From: Halorubrum ruber
GTDB lineage: Archaea > Halobacteriota > Halobacteria > Halobacteriales > Haloferacaceae
NCBI RefSeq assembly: GCF_018228765.1
Contig: NZ_CP073695.1
Span: 2,775,218-2,839,217, forward strand
DNA length: 64,000 nucleotides
Direction of reading: 5' to 3'
Shown: piece after piece, positions 42,899-51,062 of the stretch
Layout: each line of letters starts with the position of its first letter
Numbering within the stretch: position 1 is the first letter of the stretch
Notes under the pieces: model-generated
Seen by the model: the letters and a program-made list of their open reading frames with translations, nothing else
Told to the model about the DNA's origin: nothing
Databases searched by the model: none
Translations under genes and position numbers: made by a program

Positions 42899-42921
42899 TT
42901 CCAAGTACCCAATACTGGTGT

Positions 42922-43410
42922 ATGAGCGACGCAGCCGACGCGAACGATTCGGCGGGGAACGACGCGAAAACGGAGCGCGAGCGCATCCGCGAACGGAAGC
43001 GACGGGAACTGGAAGCGCGTCTCGACGACGGAGAGTCGCTCGACGGCGGCGCCGGAACCGAGGCGGGCGACGGCAGCGGATCGGCGACTCCAAACGAGCC
43101 GATCCACGTGAACGGAACGGAGGAGCTCCAGCGGACGGTCGACGACCACGACGTCGTCCTCGTGGACTGTTACGCCGACTGGTGCGGCCCCTGTCAGATG
43201 ATGGAGCCGACGATCGAGGCGCTCGCGGCCGAGACCGACGCCGCGATCGCCAAGGTCGACGTGGACGCCAATCAGGCGGTCGCCCAGCAGCTGGGGGCGC
43301 GCAGCATCCCGACGCTCGTCCTGTACGCGGACGGCGAGGCGGTCGACCGGTTCGTCGGCGCGCAGGACCGCGCGACGCTCGAATCCGCGATCGACGAACA
43401 CGCCGCCTGA
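42922..43410 (+). CDS. trxA: thioredoxin with charged N-terminal extension
   Basis: A 162-residue thioredoxin. The redox motif is WCGPC (Trp87, Cys88, Cys91) in LVDCYADWCGPCQMMEP, and the cis-proline is in ARSIPTLVLYADGE. The first 60 residues are an extra charged region (KTERERIRERKRRELEARLD) likely to form a helix, making the protein longer than the usual 105-110 residues. The extension resembles basic-acidic helices that dock to partners, but this is a guess. The ATG is fixed by the TATA box. Confidence 0.9.
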   Translation: MSDAADANDSAGNDAKTERERIRERKRRELEARLDDGESLDGGAGTEAGDGSGSATPNEPIHVNGTEELQRTVDDHDVVLVDCYADWCGPCQMMEPTIEALAAETDAAIAKVDVDANQAVAQQLGARSIPTLVLYADGEAVDRFVGAQDRATLESAIDEHAA

Positions 43411-43430
43411 GACGGTGCGGAGCGGAGGGT

Positions 43431-44120
43431 TCAGTTCTTCGCGAGCGTCTCTTCGAGGAGCTTCCGCTGGGCCGTCGCGAGGTGCTCGGCGAACGTCGAG
43501 GGGGAGATGTCGAGCGCGTCGGCGACCGCGCTCGCGTTGGCGTCGCGGGGGCGCTCGAAGTAGCCCATGCGGTAGGCGGTCCGCAGCACCTCGCACTGGC
43601 GGTCGGTGAGCCGGCCGCGGTCGACGAGCGTCCGATCCGACACCTCGTCGCCGCGCGACGCGCCGTGGACGAGGTAGCGGACCTCGACGCGCTCCGCGGT
43701 CCCGTCGAGCGCCGAGACGATGTCGCGCAGCCGTTCGAGGTCGGGGAGGTGGAGCGTTAAGAGGAGGACCCCGTCCTCGGCCCGCGCGTCCGCGATCGGA
43801 CAGTCGAGCTCCTCGATGATCCGGCAGGCGCACTCCCCGTCGCGCGGGCGGTCGTACCGGTACACCCGCTCGTCGCCGAGGTCGACGACCGACTCGGGGT
43901 CCGGAATGCCTTCCGCGGCGTCGACCACGTCCGGGTGGCGGACGCGGAACTCCTCGGTGTGCGTGTCACCCGCGTGCGTCCAGTTGACGCCCGTGATCGG
44001 GCCGTCGTGGGCTGTCGATGCGTCGACCAGCGGGCAGTTCCCCGTCCCGTGGATCGCGATCCCCGCCCGAACGCCGTCGGGCGTCACGTGGTTACCGGCC
44101 GACTTCCCGTCGGTTCCCAT
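43431..44120 (-). CDS. Bat-type HTH_10 transcriptional regulator
   Basis: A 229-residue member of the bacterio-opsin activator-like family of Halobacteria. The C-terminal HTH_10 domain starts LTDRQCEVLRTAYRMGYFER and ends ISPSTFAEHLATAQRKLLEE. The N-terminal 165 residues are a beta-rich regulatory domain containing Cys29 in GNCPLV and Cys-x-Cys in GECACRIIEE. Signal and target unknown. It is convergent with the thioredoxin gene and divergent from the duplicated membrane protein gene, a plausible target. Confidence 0.85.
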   Translation of the reverse strand: MGTDGKSAGNHVTPDGVRAGIAIHGTGNCPLVDASTAHDGPITGVNWTHAGDTHTEEFRVRHPDVVDAAEGIPDPESVVDLGDERVYRYDRPRDGECACRIIEELDCPIADARAEDGVLLLTLHLPDLERLRDIVSALDGTAERVEVRYLVHGASRGDEVSDRTLVDRGRLTDRQCEVLRTAYRMGYFERPRDANASAVADALDISPSTFAEHLATAQRKLLEETLAKN

Positions 44121-44242
44121 CGAACGCGGGTTGGTGCGACGGACACAAAGGCCTGATCCCCAACGAACGGGACGTTCGCCCCCGAGAAGGCCCGCAGTAC
44201 TGAGGGTCGATCGGTATCGGTCCTCGGCTCGGAGTCGCGGCT

Positions 44243-45226
44243 GTGAACCGAGCGATTCACGCCGTCGGAGCGTTCGCCCTGGCCGGTGCCGGGGTCGGAA
44301 TGAGCGTCGCGGCGGCCGCCGGCTTGGCGTTCGGGACGGTCGGCGCTCCGGATCCGCTGATCGGAACGGTCGTCCTCGCCATCGCCGCGGTGAGCCTCGG
44401 CTACACCGCTGCGAAGGAGACCCGATACGCGCTGCGGACGGACGGCTTCAGCGTCACGCGGACCGACGCGGGCAACGCGGCCGCCGTGGCCGCCGCGGCG
44501 CCGGTCACCTACGCGCTCTCCGTCGAGGTGGGCGTCGGGCCGGTCGTGGCGTCGGCGCTCGTCGGACTCTGTGCGTTCCTCCTCTCGGAGACGTACGGCG
44601 CACCCGCGTACTGCGGCTCGTTCGTCGGGATGGTTACACCGGCGGCCGGCGCCGACATCGGACCGGTCGTCGCCGCGGGCCTCGCGGCCGCCGTCGCGTT
44701 CGTGGCCGCCAAGCGCGCGTTCAACGGGTTCGGCGGCAAGCTCGGGACGACGGCGTTCGTCGGCTGCCTGTCGGTGGCGGCGTTCGGCGGGCTGGCCCCC
44801 GGGACGGGGACGACCCCGGAGCCACGCGTCGCGGCGGGACTCGTCGTCGCGGCGGCCCTCGCTGCCGTCGCCACGTTCCTCGTGAGCGTCCGGCTCGACC
44901 ACGGTCCGGTCGTCGGATCCGCGGTCATCGGGCTCGCGGCCGGAGTCGTCTGCCCGCCGCTGTTCGCCGCGGGCGACGCGGTCGCGGCGGTCGCCTTCTG
45001 CGCGTCGTTCGCCGGGATGGCGACGCCGGAGCGGATCCCGGGGACCGGGCCGATGCTGCTGGCCGGCGGAGTCGCCGGCGTCGGGTTCGTCGGCGCGGCG
45101 CCGTACTTCGTCGGCTTCGGCGGGAAGCTCGGCACCATCGCGTTCACCGCCTGCCTCGTGACCTCGGGAGTCCTGTCGCTCGGCAGCCGCGTGGCGCCGG
45201 TCGGCGGCGACACCGTGACGGGGTGA
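44243..45226 (+). CDS. internally duplicated membrane protein, function unknown
   Basis: A 327-residue hydrophobic protein with about 9-10 membrane segments and a clear internal duplication. Around residues 122-180 and 252-312 the same pattern appears: YCGSFVGMVTP/FCASFAGMATP, then an alanine/glycine-rich helix, then FNGFGGKLGTTAF/FVGFGGKLGTIAF. The repeated GFGGKLGT loop suggests a two-fold pseudosymmetric channel or transporter. Starts at GTG 44243. I do not recognise the family. Neighbours are a Bat-type regulator (divergent) and a formate dehydrogenase-like gene (same direction). Confidence 0.75.
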   Translation: MNRAIHAVGAFALAGAGVGMSVAAAAGLAFGTVGAPDPLIGTVVLAIAAVSLGYTAAKETRYALRTDGFSVTRTDAGNAAAVAAAAPVTYALSVEVGVGPVVASALVGLCAFLLSETYGAPAYCGSFVGMVTPAAGADIGPVVAAGLAAAVAFVAAKRAFNGFGGKLGTTAFVGCLSVAAFGGLAPGTGTTPEPRVAAGLVVAAALAAVATFLVSVRLDHGPVVGSAVIGLAAGVVCPPLFAAGDAVAAVAFCASFAGMATPERIPGTGPMLLAGGVAGVGFVGAAPYFVGFGGKLGTIAFTACLVTSGVLSLGSRVAPVGGDTVTG

Positions 45227-45325
45227 TCGTCGCCGGGCGGGGCGCCACGGCGAGCGCGTGGCGTCTTAAAACACCACGCAACTCCGGTGGCACCGGGAGG
45301 GTCGTGGAGTCCCTATCGACGATCG

Positions 45326-47428
45326 ATGACCGACCCGACTGAGACCGACGAGCGGCGCTTCGAGTCGAACCCCACCGTCTGCCCGTTCTGCGGCGTCGGC
45401 TGTTCGATCGAGTACGCCGGGCGGGGAAGCGCGACCGGCGTCGAGGGACCGGTGAACGAGCGCGGCGAGATCTGCCCGAAGGGGGCGGCCGCGTTCGACG
45501 TGGTCGACAGCGACGACCGCCTGACGGAGCCGTTGGTCCGGCACGAGGGGCGGTTCGTCACGGCGCCGTGGGCGGAGGCGCTCGACCGCGCGGTCGACGG
45601 GATCGGGCGCGTGGTCGACGAGCACGGCCCGGACGCCGTCCAGTTCTTCGCGTCGTCGAACTGTACGAACGAGGAGAACTACGTCCTCCAGAAGCTCGCG
45701 CGGGTCCTCGGGACGAACAACGTGGACAACTGCGCGCGGCTCTGCCACGCCTCGACGGTCGCCGCGATGAGCGAGCGGCTCGGCGCGGGCGCGATGACGA
45801 ACACCTTAGACGACCTGAGCGAGGCCGACTGTCTCTTCGTCAACGGCGCCAACCCGGCCGAGCAACACCCCGTCGCGTTCCGGTCGTACCTCCTGCCGGC
45901 GGTCCGCGACGGCGCGACGCTGGTCCACGTCGACCCGCGCGCGAACGACACGACCGAGGTGGCCGACGTCCACCTCCCGCTGCGGCCCGGCACCGACATC
46001 GAGGTGGCGAACGCGATCGCCGCGGTCCTCGTGGAGGAAGATCTCGTCGACGAGGAGTTCCTCGCGGAGCGGACGACCGGGTTCGACCGGCTGCGCGAGC
46101 ACCTCGCCGAGGTCGACGTCGCCGCGAACGCCGAGGCGGCCGGGGTCGACCCGGAGGCGATCCGCGAGGCCGCGCGGGCGTACGGCGAGGCCGACCGCGC
46201 CGCGATCGTGACGGGGATGGGGACGAGCCAGCACCGCTGCGGCACCGACAACGTCCACGCCCTGCTCAACCTCGCGCTGCTGACCGGCAACGTCGGTCGC
46301 CCGGGGACCGGCGTGAACCCCCTCCGCGGACAGAACAACGTTCAGGGCGCGAGCGACGCCGGCGGGCTCCCGGGCGTGCTCCCCGGCTACGAGCCCGTGA
46401 CCGACCCGGACGCCAGAGAGCGCGTCGCCGCGGAATGGGGGGTCGAGCCGCCGGCGGAGCCCGGGTTGACCGAGGTAGAGGCGACGCACCGCTTCGGCGA
46501 CGACGTGCGCGCGGCGGTCGTCTTCGGGGAGAACCCGGCGGTCACCGAGCCGAACGCGACCGTGGTCGCGTCGGCGTTCAACGACCTTGACTTCTGCGTC
46601 GTCATCGATCTGTTCGAGACGCGGACGGCGGCGCACGCGGACGTGGTCCTCCCCGGGAGCGCGTGGGCCGAGAAGTCGGGCACGGTGACGAACACCGATC
46701 GGCGCGTGATGCGGATGCGGCCGAACGCCGACCTGCCGGGGAACGCCCGGCGCGACTTCGAGATCCTGACCGAGCTCGGTCAGCGGCTGACCGACCGTCC
46801 CGACGCGTTCGACTACGACGGCCCCGAGGACGCGTTCGACGAGCTGACCCGCGTCGCGCCGATCTACGAGGGGATGAGCTACGAGGGGATCGGCGACGGC
46901 TACCAGCGGTGGCCGTTCTCGGCCGCGGAGGGACGCGGCACCGACGTGTTACACGCCGAGACGTTCGCGACCGGCGACCGGACCGCCCCGCTCGCGGTCG
47001 TCGACCCCGTCCCGCCCGCGGACGATCTCGACGCCGACGAACTGGTCCTCACCACCGGGCGCGTGCTCCAGCACTTCAACAGCGGCGCGCTCAGCCGGCG
47101 CTCGGAGCGGCTCACCGCGATGCGGGGCGAGGACGTCCTCCAGATCCACCCGAGCGATGCGGCCGAGCGCGGCATCGAAGACGGCGACCGGGTGACCGTC
47201 TCGAACGAGCGCGGGACGGTCGAGGTCGCGGCCGACGTGACGCCGGCGGTGCGCGAGGGGGTGGCGTTCTGTACGTTCCACTACCCGGAGCCGCTCGCGA
47301 ACGCGCTGACGGGCGACGCGCTCGACCCGGAGGCGAAGATCCCCGAGTTCAAACACTCGGCGGTCGCCGTCGAGCCGGCCGCCACCGCCGGGGCGGCCGG
47401 CGGGAGCGAGGCGGCCGGCGACGACTGA
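45326..47428 (+). CDS. formate dehydrogenase-type molybdopterin oxidoreductase, alpha subunit
   Basis: A 700-residue bis-MGD enzyme. The 4Fe-4S cluster uses Cys19, Cys22, Cys26 and Cys50 (CPFCGVGC and GEICPKG). The metal ligand is Cys140 followed by His141 in CARLCHASTV, the position held by selenocysteine-His in E. coli FdhF. RGQNNVQGASDAG and the C-terminal TTGRVLQHFNSG/CTFHYPEPLAN blocks bind the pterin. No electron-transfer subunit, FdhD or cofactor gene is adjacent, so the physiological acceptor is unknown. Start at 45326 chosen for closeness to the Fe-S motif. Confidence 0.88.
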   Translation: MTDPTETDERRFESNPTVCPFCGVGCSIEYAGRGSATGVEGPVNERGEICPKGAAAFDVVDSDDRLTEPLVRHEGRFVTAPWAEALDRAVDGIGRVVDEHGPDAVQFFASSNCTNEENYVLQKLARVLGTNNVDNCARLCHASTVAAMSERLGAGAMTNTLDDLSEADCLFVNGANPAEQHPVAFRSYLLPAVRDGATLVHVDPRANDTTEVADVHLPLRPGTDIEVANAIAAVLVEEDLVDEEFLAERTTGFDRLREHLAEVDVAANAEAAGVDPEAIREAARAYGEADRAAIVTGMGTSQHRCGTDNVHALLNLALLTGNVGRPGTGVNPLRGQNNVQGASDAGGLPGVLPGYEPVTDPDARERVAAEWGVEPPAEPGLTEVEATHRFGDDVRAAVVFGENPAVTEPNATVVASAFNDLDFCVVIDLFETRTAAHADVVLPGSAWAEKSGTVTNTDRRVMRMRPNADLPGNARRDFEILTELGQRLTDRPDAFDYDGPEDAFDELTRVAPIYEGMSYEGIGDGYQRWPFSAAEGRGTDVLHAETFATGDRTAPLAVVDPVPPADDLDADELVLTTGRVLQHFNSGALSRRSERLTAMRGEDVLQIHPSDAAERGIEDGDRVTVSNERGTVEVAADVTPAVREGVAFCTFHYPEPLANALTGDALDPEAKIPEFKHSAVAVEPAATAGAAGGSEAAGDD

Positions 47429-47514
47429 ACCGCTGCCGACGCCGCGCGGCCGCTCGTCGGATCCGCCCACCGTCACGCGGTTCCGCTATCACTCGTGAGA
47501 CGCGGGAGTTGCCG

Positions 47515-47522
47515 TTTATATA
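47515..47522 (+). promoter_or_regulatory. TATA box for the HemAT-like gene
   Basis: TTTATATA centred about 27 nt before the ATG at 47545; predicts a leaderless mRNA. Confidence 0.8.
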
Positions 47523-47544
47523 ACCCAAGCGGAGAGCCTCCAGC

Positions 47545-49296
47545 ATGCCAACATCGGGAGAGTACGGCCGCGATGATTTCGGGCGGGGCGGTTTGAACGA
47601 CCGACTCGACGTTTCCGAGCTGGTCGACGAGATCGGGCTCGACGCCGACGAGATTGCGTGGCGGAAGGAGTTCGTCGGCTTCGACGAGGAGGACGAGCGG
47701 CGGCTGAGTCGGTACGAGGACGCGTTCGCGGAGAACGCGGACCAGATCGCGGACGACTTCTACGAGAACCTCACCGGCCACCAGCAGACGGTCGACGTGA
47801 TCGGCCGGTCGGAGAAGGGGCTCGAACAGCTCAAGCGGACGCAGTCGGCGTACCTGGTGACCCTCGCGGAGGGTGACTACGGGGAGGAGTACTTCGAGGA
47901 CCGGGCGCGGATCGGCAAGATCCACGACATGCTGGAGATGCCGATGAAACACTACCTCGGGCAGTACGGCGTGTACTACGATCTCATCCTCCCGCTCATC
48001 GGCGACCGCCTCACCGACTCGCTCACGGACCGGCTGGCTCCCGACGGCGTCGACGAGGAACTCGACGACGCGACCGCGGCGGCGGTCGAGGAGGAGGTCG
48101 ACGACGCGATCGAGGACCTGCTCTCCGTCCTCCGGATCGTCAACCTCGACATGCAGGTCGTCACGGACACGTACATCCACTCGTACAGCGAGAAGCTCAC
48201 GGAGGCGGTCGAGGAGAACGAGCGGCTGATGGCGGAGGTGGAAGACGAGGTCGAAGGGCCGATCGGCGACCTGCGCGAGTCGGCGGACGACGTCGCCGAC
48301 AGCGCCGCCGCGGTCGGCGACGCGGCCGAGGACCAGTCGGACCGAGTCGCCGAGATCTCCTCCGAGGTGGCGAACCTCTCGGCGACGGTCGAGGAGGTGG
48401 CGTCGACCGCCGACGAGGTCGAACGCACGAGCAGCCGGGCGGAGACGCTCGCGGAGGACGGCCGGGACGCGGCCGACGACGCCGCGGCCGCCATGGAGGA
48501 CATCGGCGACGCCGTCGACGAGGTGGCGGAGGACGTCGAGGCGCTCCAAGAGCGCGTCGAGGAGATAGACGAGTTCGTCGACGCGATCAACGGGATCGCC
48601 GACCAGACGAACCTGCTCGCCCTGAACGCCTCGATCGAGGCGGCGCGGGCCGGCGAGGCCGGCGCCGGGTTCGGCGTCGTCGCCGACGAGATCAAGTCGC
48701 TCGCGGAGGAGTCACAGGAACACGCGAGCGACATCGAGTCGATGGTCGACGGGATCCGCACCGACACCGAGGAGACGGTCGAGAGCCTCTCGGAGACGAC
48801 GGTGCGGGTCGACGAGGGGAGCGAGCGCGTCGCCGACGCGACGGAGAGCCTCACGGCCATCGCCGAGGCGGTGACGGAGACGGCGGACGGGATCGACGAG
48901 GTCTCGGACGTGACCGACGAGCAGGCCGCCGCCGCCGAGGAGATCGCCGCGACGATCGACGGGGTGGTCGAGCAGTCCAACCGGATCAGCGAAGAGATGC
49001 AGGAGTTAGCGGCCGAAAGCGAGCGCCAGTCGGCGGCGGTCGAGGAGGTGGAACGGACCGTGCGCCGGTTGGCCCTTGACGGCGGGACCGACGGCGGTGT
49101 CGGCAGGGCGTCTCTGACGGACGGCGGAACGCGGGTGAAGCGGGCGGACGCGGAGGCGCCTACGGAGGCGGAGAAAGGTCGGTCGCTGCCGGCCGGGATT
49201 CCCGAAGGAACGCCCCGGTTCGTGATCGACCGCCTCTCTGACGCGGAACTGCGTGCGATCGCCGACGGAGAGCTAGAGATGGACGATCTGCGGTGA
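47545..49296 (+). CDS. hemAT: globin-coupled aerotaxis transducer (HemAT family)
   Basis: A 583-residue soluble chemotaxis transducer. Residues about 25-190 form a globin sensor domain with proximal haem ligand His127 in RIGKIHDMLEMP. A coiled-coil signalling domain follows, with the conserved hairpin DQTNLLALNASIEAARAGEA then GFGVVADEIKSLAEES. There is no membrane segment. It senses oxygen and controls CheA. The C-terminal 90 residues are extra and acidic. No chemotaxis genes are adjacent. Confidence 0.93.
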   Translation: MPTSGEYGRDDFGRGGLNDRLDVSELVDEIGLDADEIAWRKEFVGFDEEDERRLSRYEDAFAENADQIADDFYENLTGHQQTVDVIGRSEKGLEQLKRTQSAYLVTLAEGDYGEEYFEDRARIGKIHDMLEMPMKHYLGQYGVYYDLILPLIGDRLTDSLTDRLAPDGVDEELDDATAAAVEEEVDDAIEDLLSVLRIVNLDMQVVTDTYIHSYSEKLTEAVEENERLMAEVEDEVEGPIGDLRESADDVADSAAAVGDAAEDQSDRVAEISSEVANLSATVEEVASTADEVERTSSRAETLAEDGRDAADDAAAAMEDIGDAVDEVAEDVEALQERVEEIDEFVDAINGIADQTNLLALNASIEAARAGEAGAGFGVVADEIKSLAEESQEHASDIESMVDGIRTDTEETVESLSETTVRVDEGSERVADATESLTAIAEAVTETADGIDEVSDVTDEQAAAAEEIAATIDGVVEQSNRISEEMQELAAESERQSAAVEEVERTVRRLALDGGTDGGVGRASLTDGGTRVKRADAEAPTEAEKGRSLPAGIPEGTPRFVIDRLSDAELRAIADGELEMDDLR

Positions 49297-49345
49297 GTCG
49301 ACGGGGCTGACCGCTCGACCCGCAGTCGGGGGACGCGGACAGAGA

Positions 49346-49516
49346 TCAGGGCGCGAAGTACGCGTCCGGTCCCCGAACCTCGGGGAGTTCGCGGAGCGCC
49401 CGGACGCCGCACCGGCCGCAGACGGTCGGCTCGTCGGGGTCGGCGGGCAGCGCGAACACCGTCTCGCAGGCGTCGCAGACGACGTAGCGGAGTGCGAGCG
49501 ACGGAGTCTCGGCCAT
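49346..49516 (-). CDS. small zinc-finger protein
   Basis: A 56-residue protein with two C-x2-C pairs (VVCDACE and TVCGRCG), forming a rubredoxin-like zinc knuckle, and a Pro/Glu-rich tail ending DAYFAP. Such micro-proteins are common in Halobacteria and mostly uncharacterised. The ATG at 49516 excludes an upstream Arg/Pro extension. Confidence 0.7.
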   Translation of the reverse strand: MAETPSLALRYVVCDACETVFALPADPDEPTVCGRCGVRALRELPEVRGPDAYFAP

Positions 49517-49574
49517 GGGTCGGGTAGGTGGCCGACGCACTTGAACCGACGCCTCGGGGCGTCGCCGCTACATC

Positions 49575-49666
49575 GAGCCGGCGTCGTCGGCCGGGTCGCT
49601 ATTGCCCGGAACCGGCGTCGCCGGCCGGGTCGCTACTGCCCCGAGCCGGCGTCGCCGGTCGACTCG
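49575..49666. repeat. 34-bp tandem repeat at the MazG-like gene 3' end
   Basis: Units at 49575-49608, 49609-49642 and a partial one at 49643-49666, each starting GA-CCGGCGTCG and containing GGGTCGCTA-TGCCC. The third unit is the coding end of the MazG-like gene (stop at 49633-49635), so the other two are downstream copies of its 3' end. Confidence 0.8.
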
Positions 49667-49938
49667 ATCCGCGCCTCGTACTTCGCCAGCGACTCGGAGA
49701 GCGCCGCGTCGGCGTCGACGTCGGCCGCCTCGGCGAGGGCGAGCAGCGCGAACAGCGCGTCGCCGATCTCGTCGGTCGCGATCGCGGCGGCCTCCGGATT
49801 CCGGCCGTAGTCGGTCGAGGTCGCCACTTCCTTCGCGACCTCGCCGACCTCGCTCTCCAAGTCGAGGACGCGGTAGGCGAGGTCGGTCTCTAACCCGTGC
49901 TCGGCGACGAACGCGGCCACGCGGTCCTGCTCGTCCAT
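49633..49938 (-). CDS. MazG-like nucleotide pyrophosphohydrolase
   Basis: A 101-residue MazG/all-alpha NTP-PPase. The metal-binding helices are LDLESEVGEVAKEVATSTDY (ExxE) and ATDEIGDALFALLALAEAAD (ExxD), both complete. These enzymes hydrolyse non-canonical or damaged NTPs. Start at 49938. The last nine residues, STGDAGSGQ, are encoded by the first unit of a tandem repeat that continues past the stop. Confidence 0.88.
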   Translation of the reverse strand: MDEQDRVAAFVAEHGLETDLAYRVLDLESEVGEVAKEVATSTDYGRNPEAAAIATDEIGDALFALLALAEAADVDADAALSESLAKYEARIESTGDAGSGQ

Positions 49939-50051
49939 GGGCGTCGCCTCCGCACGTTCCGTCAAAAGTGCCCCGCTCTACGGTCGCCTTCGACCGTGGC
50001 GAGGACGGCCGGTCACGCAACCCATAAGCCGCGAGCGACCCCACGGATCGT

Positions 50052-50720
50052 ATGAAAATCGCCATCTTGGGCGGCACCGGCGACATCGGTGAGGGACTCG
50101 CGCTGCGGCTGGCGGCGGACACGCCACACCGGGTCGCCGTCGGGTCGCGGGAGGCCGAGAAGGCCGAGAACAAGGCCGAGGAGTACACGACCGAGCTGGA
50201 GAGCCGCGGGCTCGACGCGACCGTCGCGGGCGGCGAAAACAGCGCGGTCGCCGCCGACGCCCGGATCGTCGTCCTCGCGGTCCCGCCGTACCACGTCGGC
50301 GACACCGTCGAGGCGGTGGCGGGGTCGCTGGAGGACGGCGACGTGCTGGTCTCGCCGGCGACGGGGATGAAACGCGACGACGAGGGGTTCCACTACCACA
50401 AGCCGGGCGCGGGATCGGTGACGGCGATCGTCGCGGACGCGGCGCCCGAGGGCGTCGACGTCGTCGGGGCGTTCCACAACCTCGCGGCCGCGCGGCTCGC
50501 GAACCTCGACGCCGACCTCGGGGTCGACACGCTCGTCATCGGCGACGACGGGGACGCGAAGCGGACGGTCGCGGACGTCGCCGAGGGGATCGAGGGGCTG
50601 CGCGCACTCGACGCCGGCGGGATCGCCAACGCACCCGAAATCGAGGGATTGACCCCGCTTTTGATCAACGTCGCCTCGAACAACGAGAAGCTCCACGACC
50701 TCGGCGTGCGGTTCCAATAA
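50052..50720 (+). CDS. npdG: F420H2:NADP oxidoreductase
   Basis: A 222-residue NADPH-dependent F420 reductase moving hydride between F420 and NADP. The dinucleotide fold is AILGGTGDIGEGLALRLA; VGSREAEKAENKAEEY binds the NADP phosphate; VVLAVPPYH, TGMKRDDEGFHY and VVGAFHNLAA are family-typical. Length is normal. The ATG at 50052 follows ACCCATAAGC, a TATA-like box about 28 nt upstream. Confidence 0.92.
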   Translation: MKIAILGGTGDIGEGLALRLAADTPHRVAVGSREAEKAENKAEEYTTELESRGLDATVAGGENSAVAADARIVVLAVPPYHVGDTVEAVAGSLEDGDVLVSPATGMKRDDEGFHYHKPGAGSVTAIVADAAPEGVDVVGAFHNLAAARLANLDADLGVDTLVIGDDGDAKRTVADVAEGIEGLRALDAGGIANAPEIEGLTPLLINVASNNEKLHDLGVRFQ

Positions 50721-50755
50721 ACGGACAGGCGCGAAGCCGACCGACCCGCGCACTA

Positions 50756-51062
50756 TTTATAAGTAATCGGGCGACCGGTCGGCGTCGTTTATCACTCGAA
50801 CCGAGCGGCGGCGACGGTCGCCGGTCCGGTTGTTGGTCGCTTATAAATAACTGACCGCGGATCCGCGGCGGACACCGCCAAATTTCCAGCTGCTCGCTTA
50901 TAAATAACCGATAGTAGCTCGGGAGGGGGGACTCCACCGAAGCCCCAGCCGCGAGGCTGTACGTATTCGCTTATAAATCGCAGAGCGACACGACCACCAC
51001 CGAAGCCCCAGCCGCGAGGCTGTACGTATTCGCTTATAAATCGCAGAGCGACACGACCACCA
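50756..51062 (-). repeat. array of element tails and TATA palindromes adjoining copy D
   Basis: Five TTATAAA-type boxes at 50756, 50840, 50897, 50970 and 51033. Two identical 63-bp tandem units (50937-50999 and 51000-51062) each contain the element tail in minus orientation (CTGGGGCTTCGGTGG when read on the minus strand) and one box. A degenerate tail is visible at about 50868-50890 (ggcggacaccgccaaatttc on plus). With copy D this fills the gap between npdG and the prenyl synthase gene. Confidence 0.75.

Noticed and set aside
50937-51062. CRISPR array, suggested by near-regular repeats
   Set aside because: The two 63-bp units are directly adjacent and identical, with no unique spacers, and no cas genes are nearby.
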